Assembly: GCA_964487525.1 (NCBI GenBank)
Contig: CAZAQC010000040.1
Coordinates: forward strand, 1 to 5,102
Source: UBA2177 sp964487525
GTDB lineage: Bacteria > Patescibacteriota > Dojkabacteria > SC72
Direction of reading: 5' to 3'
Length of the DNA: 5,102 nt
Part shown: positions 1 to 4,560 of the stretch, in pieces
Layout of the letters: every line of letters begins with the position of its first letter
Position numbering within the stretch: the stretch's first letter is position 1
The notes under the pieces: generated by a model
What the model saw: only the letters and a program-made list of their open reading frames with translations
Told to the model about the DNA's origin: nothing
The model's database searches: none
Made by a program: the position numbers and the translations under genes

Positions 1-3
1 ATT

Positions 4-339
4 ATGCTTCCTAAAAAATTTCGTTTACCAGCTAAAGAATTTGATGCTGTTTACCAAAAAGGTAAAAAGATTCGTGGACAATATGGGATGTTTGTTACGT
101 CTAATAATAATAAAAATACTCCTAGATTTGGATTTGTCGTAAGCAAGAAGGTTGGTAATGCCGTTTTAAGGCACAGAATGACAAGATTGATAAGGGTTGT
201 TGTTTTGGAAATTGTTAATGAAAAAAACTTAAGTTCCCTTTCTATGGACTTTCAATATATAGCTTTTAAGTTCTGTGAGAAGAAGGATGTACTAAAGGAA
301 GATATTTTGAAGCAATTTGAGGAGGTAGTAGATGTTTAA
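4..339 (+). CDS. rnpA: Ribonuclease P protein component
   Basis: This 111-residue basic protein is the protein subunit of RNase P, which helps the catalytic RNA bind pre-tRNA and remove the 5' leader. The N-terminus (MLPKKFRL) is the usual RnpA opening, so the ATG at 4 is very likely the true start. The family core is at residues 42-64: FGFVVSKKVGNAV followed by the arginine-rich helix. The signature usually written RNRxKR reads RHRMTR here (residues 56-61), so Asn is replaced by His and Lys by Thr, while all three arginines remain. Length is normal for the family (about 105-125). The gene is the first complete one in the window; rpmH would be expected just upstream. Its last 8 nt overlap yidD, which implies translational coupling. 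Identification is by motif and by gene order and is secure; only the effect of the two substitutions is uncertain. Confidence 0.95.
   Translation: MLPKKFRLPAKEFDAVYQKGKKIRGQYGMFVTSNNNKNTPRFGFVVSKKVGNAVLRHRMTRLIRVVVLEIVNEKNLSSLSMDFQYIAFKFCEKKDVLKEDILKQFEEVVDV
319..326 (+). promoter_or_regulatory. Strong Shine-Dalgarno site for yidD inside rnpA
   Basis: GAGGAGGT, a near-perfect complement of the 16S rRNA anti-SD, lies 5 nt before the yidD ATG at 332 and within the last codons of rnpA. It fixes the yidD start and shows that the organism has a working SD mechanism, which makes the SD-less starts of yidC and the KhpB gene stand out. Confidence 0.8.
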
Positions 340-574
340 AAGATTAGTATTGATTGTAATTCGTGGGTATCAAAAGGTATTTTCATTTGATCATGGATTA
401 TTAGGAAAGATTTTTCCTAATACAAGATATTGTAAGTTCACCCCTACCTGTTCGGATTATGGATACACAGCTATTGAGAAATATGGGATTATTAAAGGTT
501 TAGGATTATTTTCAAAAAGAATAGTAAAATGTAACCCATGGACAGAAGCTGGAAAGTACGATCCTGTTCCTTAG
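332..574 (+). CDS. yidD: Membrane protein insertion efficiency factor YidD
   Basis: This 80-residue protein belongs to the YidD (DUF37) family, small membrane-associated proteins that assist YidC/Sec-dependent insertion of inner-membrane proteins. The whole family signature is present: an N-terminal amphipathic segment (MFKRLVLIVIRGYQKVFS), RYCKFTPTCSDYGYTAIEKYG at residues 32-52, then RIVKCNPW at 63-70 and the terminal G-x-YDPVP. The three conserved cysteines are C34, C40 and C67. Length is typical (70-90). The start overlaps the rnpA stop region by 8 nt and is preceded by a strong SD at 319-326. It sits directly between rnpA and yidC, its usual position. Confidence in the family is very high; the molecular mechanism of YidD is poorly understood in general. 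Confidence 0.95.
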   Translation: MFKRLVLIVIRGYQKVFSFDHGLLGKIFPNTRYCKFTPTCSDYGYTAIEKYGIIKGLGLFSKRIVKCNPWTEAGKYDPVP

Positions 575-607
575 TTAAAATTTATGATATATTCCGTATC
601 ACTGTAT

Positions 608-627
608 TATTTTTATATATAAAAATA
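608..627. repeat. 20-bp AT-only palindrome ending at the yidC start codon
   Basis: Bases 608-627 form a perfect inverted repeat made only of A and T: TATTTTT, then an ATATAT centre, then AAAAATA. The last base is the A of the yidC ATG. As RNA it could fold into a weak AU hairpin covering the start region; as DNA it is a very easily melted site. It lies in the 52-nt yidD-yidC gap, where I see no Shine-Dalgarno sequence. TATTAT at 605-610 and TATGAT at 584-589 resemble -10 boxes but have no convincing -35. The palindrome is seen directly; any function is inference and low-complexity AT DNA can produce it by chance. Confidence 0.55.
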
Positions 628-1481
628 TGATTTCATTTATTTGGAACAATATATTCTATTACCCAGTTCTAAATCTCCTACTTGTTTTCCATAATATACT
701 GTTTGATAACCTAGGCTTGGCAATAATAGCAATAGCTATTATTTTCAGATTCATACTCCTTCCTTTAATGAAAAGGCAGACAGAAATGACTAAAAAGATG
801 TCTTCATTAAAGCCTCAGATAGATGCTTTGCAGAAAAAATTTAAAAACAATCCCGAAAAGCTTTCTCAAGAGCAAATAAAGTTGTATAAGCAAGTTGGTT
901 ACAATCCCCTGGGATGTCTTGTAACTTTTGTTCCTCAATTGTTAATACTGTCTGTTTTAATACAGGTTATTAGAAATGTTACAGCGAGTAATCTAGAGGG
1001 CATTTATCCATTTATTAAAACTTGGGTTGAAAGTGGTGGTTCGTTATCAATTAACACAAATTTTTTGGTTTGGGATTTAACAAAATCATTTAATGATGTG
1101 TCTAATGAATTTGGTAAATTTTCTACAATCTCTTTGTTCTACCTATTCTTAAGTCTTTTGGTTGGTTTCTCTCAGTATCTAATGTCTAAATTTACACAGT
1201 CTCTTCAAGATCCCCTATCTCAGAATAGTACAGATACAAAAAAAACCAAAAAGAAAGAAGAGCCCTCTGCCGAAGATATGCAAAAGAAAATGTCAAAGTC
1301 TTTCATGTTTATATTACCTTTTACCACAGTATTCATAGCAATAAGTGCACCAGCTGCTTTGAGTCTGTACTGGGTAATACAATCTCTTATGTTAGTTGTT
1401 CAATACATGGTTTTGGATTGGGATAAAACGAAAAAGGGGTTCCAGAATCTATTAACAATGTATAAAGATAAAAAGAAATAG
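627..1481 (+). CDS. yidC: Membrane protein insertase YidC/Oxa1 family
   Basis: This 284-residue integral membrane protein inserts and folds membrane proteins, alone or with SecYEG. It has the five-helix core seen in Gram-positive and CPR YidC: TM1 about 28-47, a charged cytoplasmic hairpin (about 48-92, with KKMSSLKPQIDALQKKF), TM2 about 96-116, TM3 about 165-186, TM4 about 225-247 and TM5 about 248-264. Arg41 in TM1 (FRFILLPL) is the conserved groove arginine that receives substrate. GYNPLGCLVTFVPQLLI (91-107) is the family's NPLxGC..P.L signature. The E. coli-type large periplasmic domain is absent, and no lipobox cysteine is seen. The loop before TM4 (about 190-224) is long and Lys-rich, and the C-terminus is a short basic tail ending DKKK. 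No SD precedes the ATG, but the start fits the family N-terminus. Function is confident. Confidence 0.95.
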   Translation: MISFIWNNIFYYPVLNLLLVFHNILFDNLGLAIIAIAIIFRFILLPLMKRQTEMTKKMSSLKPQIDALQKKFKNNPEKLSQEQIKLYKQVGYNPLGCLVTFVPQLLILSVLIQVIRNVTASNLEGIYPFIKTWVESGGSLSINTNFLVWDLTKSFNDVSNEFGKFSTISLFYLFLSLLVGFSQYLMSKFTQSLQDPLSQNSTDTKKTKKKEEPSAEDMQKKMSKSFMFILPFTTVFIAISAPAALSLYWVIQSLMLVVQYMVLDWDKTKKGFQNLLTMYKDKKK

Positions 1482-1530
1482 AGGGATATAAATTCCTATT
1501 ACTAAGAAATTAAATTTTTAAAATTATCTT

Positions 1531-2010
1531 ATGAAAGATAAAGAAATACTTAAGTTGGTAGAGAAAGAAGTAGATACTCTTTGTTCTCTGTTAAATGTTG
1601 AATGTGATAGTAAGTGTGAGTTAGAGGAAGGAGAAGAGGGTGTGAAGTATATAAAAGTTTACTTCGACGGGGAAGATTTGGGATATATGATCGGAAACAG
1701 GGGTAGACATTTGGATTCAATACAGTATATGTTACAGATAATTATGGGAAGAAAGTTGGAGCAGGATCCAAATTACAGAGTTTTTGTAGATGTAAGTGGA
1801 TACAGGAAAGAAAAGGATAGCAAATTAGAGGAGTTAGCATTGCAAAAAGCTGATGATGCAAGAATACTTGGCGAAGAGGTGGAGTTACCTCCAATGAAGC
1901 CTTCTGATAGAAGAATCATCCATATGGCATTAGCAAAGTTTAATGACATTACAACAGAAAGTAGAGGAGAAGACAGGGATCGATATATTGTTATTAAGCC
2001 TATTAAGTAG
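1531..2010 (+). CDS. khpB: KH-R3H single-stranded nucleic-acid-binding protein (KhpB/Jag/EloR family)
   Basis: This 159-residue cytoplasmic protein has an N-terminal region (about 1-35), a type II KH domain (about 36-90) with the GxxG loop as GNRG at 55-58 followed by the helix HLDSIQYMLQII, and a C-terminal R3H domain (about 120-157) with the RxxxH motif at R127-H131 and the ending TTESRGEDRDRYIVI. KhpB (Jag, EloR) binds RNA and, in firmicutes, influences cell elongation and expression of division genes. The usual N-terminal Jag-N domain of full-length KhpB is missing, so only the two nucleic-acid-binding modules remain. Position directly after yidC is diagnostic. The 49-nt gap to yidC is AT-rich, with no SD before the ATG (purines at 1481-1487 lie too far upstream). 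Family assignment is secure; the cellular role in this organism is unknown. Confidence 0.9.
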   Translation: MKDKEILKLVEKEVDTLCSLLNVECDSKCELEEGEEGVKYIKVYFDGEDLGYMIGNRGRHLDSIQYMLQIIMGRKLEQDPNYRVFVDVSGYRKEKDSKLEELALQKADDARILGEEVELPPMKPSDRRIIHMALAKFNDITTESRGEDRDRYIVIKPIK

Positions 2011-2035
2011 TTACAGAGGGTGGTAGAATTGTTTA

Positions 2036-3493
2036 ATGAGTAAAACAATCTTTCTTAAAAAGAGTATACCCTATTTAATTCTTTTGACCTTCTTTATAAT
2101 TTCCACAATCTTTCTATTTAAAGAATCTCCAGGGAGGTCGATATTTTTATTAATATCTTTTTTTACTTGGGTAGTTTTATTTTTTTGTACTAAAAATGCA
2201 ATATTAACATCTCTTTTGTATATATTAATTGTTCTTCCTTTTAATATTACATATCAGCTACCCCACTCTGTTGTTTTTTTTGATACAGAAATACTCCTCT
2301 CCTCTCCTTATGTTAATGGTGTATATGTTAATTACTTAGTTCCAACTATATCTATCTTAGATCTAGGAATAATCTTTCTTCTTTTCTCTATTCTAAAAGA
2401 AAAGGGTCTTGTTTTCTTAAAAGATGTAATAAACAGGTATAGATGGTATATCTATCTATTTTTCATCTTTCTTTTGGTTCAGAACCTAATTATCAGAGAA
2501 ATAGTGGTCTTGGTTGATACCTTAAGGTTCGTGGGTGTGCTGGTATCTTTAATTTTATTGCTAGATCTTGTTAAACAAGGGGAGTTCAAGAATTCTAAAG
2601 TTTATATAATATTTATATTCCTAATAAATGTTTTGTTCCAAGGGATACTAGGTCTAATACAATTCACAAGAGGAGCCTCTCTTAATTTCGTGTCTTTAGG
2701 AGAATCACAAGTGGTTAGTGGGATGCAAGGTTCTAGTTTTATTGAGTTAAATGGAGAATTATTCCTCAGAGCCTATGGGACATTTCCTCATCCGAATATC
2801 TTGGCGGGATTTTTACTCCTCTCCTTCTTTTTAGGAATATACTTTTTACAAAAAACGAAGGATTGGTTGAAGTTAACATCTTTCTCTCTTGTTCTGTTTT
2901 CTATTATCTCTATTATATTAACCTTTTCCAGACTTTCAATCATTATTATGCTATTGAGTGGAGTGATATTACTAATGAAATATATTTTAAACAGTAAGAA
3001 AGAGAAACTCTTTTCATTTGCCCCGATTCTTCTCTTAGAAAGGTTTGTAAATATCTTTACAAGTGGAGACTCCAGTTTAAGAGACAGAATATCTTTGTTT
3101 AAATCAGGAATTGATGTTTTCAAAGATAATTGGTTAGTAGGGACAGGTATTGGTAATTTTGTTAAAGAGATTGGAGACTATGTTCCTAGGACTTCAAATG
3201 GTGTTTTACTATTACAACCAGTACATAATATATTCTTCTTGGCTTTAGCAAATTTAGGAATAGTAGGTTTTGTATTGATGTTAGTATTGGTTGTAAGAAT
3301 ATTTTCAAAAAACATCAAAAGAGTGTCTGTTTTAGGAGTTTTGGTTATTTCTAGTATAGTTCTGATTGGTAGCTTTGATCACTACCTTATCTCTTTGCCC
3401 CAAGGATTAATTATTTTAAGTGTCTTTTTACTTATTCTATTCAAAGATTCAGAGAGTTTGAAGAAGAATAAAGATGATGTAAACAAGAACTAG
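2036..3493 (+). CDS. O-antigen ligase / Wzy_C-type polytopic membrane protein
   Basis: This 485-residue protein has about 10-12 hydrophobic segments. Family hallmarks are in the second half: RAYGTFPHPN at 245-254, TFSRLS at 296-301 at the end of a helix, a large extracytoplasmic loop (about 315-395) containing SLRDRISLFKSGIDVFKDN and GTGIGNF, and QPVHNIF at 394-400 just before the next helix. His397 occupies the place of the essential loop histidine of WaaL-type enzymes. Such proteins ligate or polymerise lipid-linked oligosaccharides: WaaL O-antigen ligase, Wzy polymerase, or PglL-type protein O-glycosylation. Which of these applies cannot be decided from sequence; in a CPR cell without LPS, glycan polymerisation or pilin/S-layer glycosylation is more plausible. 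It starts 25 nt after the KhpB gene, with a purine-rich GAGGGTGG at 2016-2023, rather far (12 nt) from the ATG. Its 3' end overlaps the convergent antiporter gene by 45 nt. No glycosyltransferase is adjacent. Confidence 0.8.
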   Translation: MSKTIFLKKSIPYLILLTFFIISTIFLFKESPGRSIFLLISFFTWVVLFFCTKNAILTSLLYILIVLPFNITYQLPHSVVFFDTEILLSSPYVNGVYVNYLVPTISILDLGIIFLLFSILKEKGLVFLKDVINRYRWYIYLFFIFLLVQNLIIREIVVLVDTLRFVGVLVSLILLLDLVKQGEFKNSKVYIIFIFLINVLFQGILGLIQFTRGASLNFVSLGESQVVSGMQGSSFIELNGELFLRAYGTFPHPNILAGFLLLSFFLGIYFLQKTKDWLKLTSFSLVLFSIISIILTFSRLSIIIMLLSGVILLMKYILNSKKEKLFSFAPILLLERFVNIFTSGDSSLRDRISLFKSGIDVFKDNWLVGTGIGNFVKEIGDYVPRTSNGVLLLQPVHNIFFLALANLGIVGFVLMLVLVVRIFSKNIKRVSVLGVLVISSIVLIGSFDHYLISLPQGLIILSVFLLILFKDSESLKKNKDDVNKN

Positions 3494-4357
3494 CCCTATA
3501 CCCTCACCTTTTGAAATCAGTCTAGTTCTTCCTATTAAGGCAAAAGCATAAAAGATTAAGAGTGCAAATACTAAGAAAAAGATATCAAGAGCAAACGGTT
3601 TCATATCCAAAGTTAAAAAGAAGGATGAAAGTGCAGGAATTAGTAATATATTTATTAAAGTTGCTCCTAGAATATTTCCTAAACTAAGTTGAAGATTACC
3701 TCTTTTAATCACAGCGAAAGAAGTTACTAGTTCTGGAATGGAAATTCCTATTGCCAAGATAAAGTATCCTACGACTGTTTCTGCGATTCCATGATTAATT
3801 GCAAAGAGTAGTATATTGTCAACACAGAGTCTACCTGTTAATACCAACAGGGAAAAGGAAAGTATTAGGTAGGTAATATTAAATTTGACATCACTTTTTA
3901 CAATTATGGTGTGGTTATTCTTTCTTGCAGAGAATATGGAGAGAATGAATATCAAAATGAGTAAAATTCCCATAATCCAAGACATTTGGAACTGGAATAG
4001 TACTAATAGTAGTAAGAATGCAATTGAAGAAAGTAATGTAATTGGAATATTTTTCTTAATATCAATTTCTACAAGCTTGTACTTAGATAGTATTGCTAGC
4101 ATACCTAAAAGAAGGGATATATTAACGAGTGCACTGCCAAGAAATGTTGAAATAGCAATATCCTGATGCCCTTTTATTGTTGAATAAGTACTTATTACGA
4201 GGTCCGGCAAAGATGTTCCAAGTGCAATTAGGGTGAATCCTACTAAGAAACTACTAATCTTTATCTTCTTAGCAAGAGCTGTAGATTGGTCTATGAATAT
4301 ATCTGCGCTTTTGAGTAATATTGTGAGAGAAACAAATGCTATTAAAACATTAATCAT
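3449..4357 (-). CDS. CaCA-family cation antiporter (YrbG-like Na+/Ca2+ exchanger)
   Basis: This 302-residue, ten-helix membrane protein consists of two inverted halves joined by a short basic loop (about 143-158). It belongs to the Ca2+:cation antiporter superfamily, which exchanges Ca2+ or a related cation for Na+ or H+. The alpha-1 repeat is ALGTSLPDLVIS (45-56) plus LGSALVN (73-79); alpha-2 is AIGISIPELVTS (202-213) plus LGNILGATLIN (226-236). Aligning by spacing to the NCX_Mj site gives D52 for E54, S75 for S77, N79 for N81, I205 for T209, E209 for E213, A232 for S236 and N236 for D240. The ion site is therefore altered, and the transported ion should be left open. The ATG at 4357 starts 32 nt after the tRNA-Ser 3' end with no SD visible. 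The stop is TGA and lies inside the convergent neighbour. Length is normal for YrbG-type proteins (about 300-330). Confidence 0.88.
   Translation of the reverse strand: MINVLIAFVSLTILLKSADIFIDQSTALAKKIKISSFLVGFTLIALGTSLPDLVISTYSTIKGHQDIAISTFLGSALVNISLLLGMLAILSKYKLVEIDIKKNIPITLLSSIAFLLLLVLFQFQMSWIMGILLILIFILSIFSARKNNHTIIVKSDVKFNITYLILSFSLLVLTGRLCVDNILLFAINHGIAETVVGYFILAIGISIPELVTSFAVIKRGNLQLSLGNILGATLINILLIPALSSFFLTLDMKPFALDIFFLVFALLIFYAFALIGRTRLISKGEGIGLVLVYIIFILLQTL
3485..3530. repeat. 9-bp inverted repeat around the stop of the Wzy_C-type gene
   Basis: AAGAACTAG at 3485-3493, ending in the TAG stop, is perfectly complementary to CTAGTTCTT at 3522-3530, with a 28-nt loop between. Both arms also lie in the antiporter coding sequence. 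It sits exactly where the two convergent genes meet, as a bidirectional transcription end or mRNA 3' stem might, but neither strand shows the T-run of an intrinsic terminator after the stem and the loop is long. The repeat is seen directly; a terminator role is weakly supported. Confidence 0.4.
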
Positions 4358-4389
4358 ATATAGCAGATTTCTAAGTTTATCTTAACACA

Positions 4390-4476
4390 CGGAGAGAGAG
4401 GGATTCGAACCCTCGGTACGATTTCTCATACGCACGCTCTCCAAGCGTGTCCTTTCGACCACTCAGGCACCTACTG
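4390..4476 (-). tRNA. tRNA-Ser(GGA) lacking a matching 5' acceptor strand
   Basis: On the minus strand a type II serine tRNA is clear from about position 8 onward: D-arm with CCT/AGG stem (4467-4449 region), anticodon stem CACGC/GCGTG with loop TTGGAGA (anticodon GGA at 4442-4440), a long variable arm with a 6-bp stem and GAAA loop, T-arm GAGGG-TTCGAAT-CCCTC (4414-4398), acceptor 3' strand TCTCTCC (4397-4391) and discriminator G (4390). No CCA is encoded. The expected 5' acceptor GGAGAGA/G is missing: the seven bases in its place, CAGTAGG (4476-4470), belong to a tRNA-Arg and give at best four pairs, two of them wobble. It should decode UCC/UCU if it were intact. As read here it is unlikely to form a functional acceptor stem. 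Confidence 0.75.
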
Positions 4477-4516
4477 CTTAGAAGGCAATTGCTCTATCCT
4501 ATTGAGCTACAGGTAC
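4469..4516 (-). pseudogene. 5' part of tRNA-Arg(UCU), truncated after the variable loop
   Basis: Reading the minus strand from 4516: acceptor 5' strand GTACCTG, TA, D-arm GCTC-AATAGGATA-GAGC, A, anticodon stem ATTGC/GCAGT with loop CTTCTAA (anticodon TCT at 4482-4480), then variable-loop bases AGGT. This matches tRNA-Arg(UCU) up to about position 47, after which the sequence becomes tRNA-Ser. The T-arm and the 3' acceptor strand (expected CAGGTAC) are absent here and are not found in the bases downstream to the antiporter start. AGA codons are common in the genes of this window, so a functional copy must exist elsewhere if this one is truly broken. Type 'pseudogene' is my reading of the sequence; an assembly deletion is equally possible. 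Confidence 0.75.
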
Positions 4517-4528
4517 ATAACAAAAGCA

Positions 4529-4557
4529 ATTTTATCAGTAAATGAGCGTAAAATAAA
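4529..4557 (-). promoter_or_regulatory. Possible extended -10 promoter for the tRNA-antiporter unit
   Basis: On the minus strand TGATAAAAT (4537-4529) fits an extended -10 element (TGn followed by TAAAAT, five of six matches to TATAAT). A poor -35, TTTATT at 4557-4552, is 17 bp upstream. The predicted start, about 7 nt after the -10, falls roughly 5 nt before the first base of the tRNA-Arg acceptor, a normal distance for a tRNA gene. The site lies in the 44-nt gap between the upstream gene's stop and the tRNA. In AT-rich DNA such matches occur by chance, so confidence is moderate. Confidence 0.4.
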
Positions 4558-4560
4558 GGA

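Noticed and set aside
1482..1530. Terminator or promoter between yidC and the KhpB-family gene
   Set aside because: The gap is AT-rich with near-palindromic AAATTTTTAAAATT, but it has no GC stem and no paired -35/-10.
1773..2048. Minus-strand open frame of 91 codons opposite the KhpB-family gene
   Set aside because: It lies almost wholly antisense to a well-conserved KH-R3H gene, has low-complexity Ser/Leu-rich translation and no recognisable motif.
2788..3123. Minus-strand open frame of 111 codons inside the Wzy_C-type gene
   Set aside because: It is antisense to a clear membrane protein gene and its translation shows no family features.
3485..3530. Bidirectional intrinsic terminator
   Set aside because: The stem is only 9 bp with a 28-nt loop and no T-run follows on either strand, so I list it as an inverted repeat only.
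3885..4166. Plus-strand open frame of 93 codons inside the antiporter gene
   Set aside because: It is the antisense shadow of the antiporter, including its alpha-1 repeat region, with no SD or motif.
4390..4516. Split or permuted tRNA genes of the archaeal type
   Set aside because: Known split tRNAs break near the anticodon loop with complementary leaders. Here the breaks are after the Arg variable loop and before the Ser D-arm, and no matching missing pieces are present in the window.
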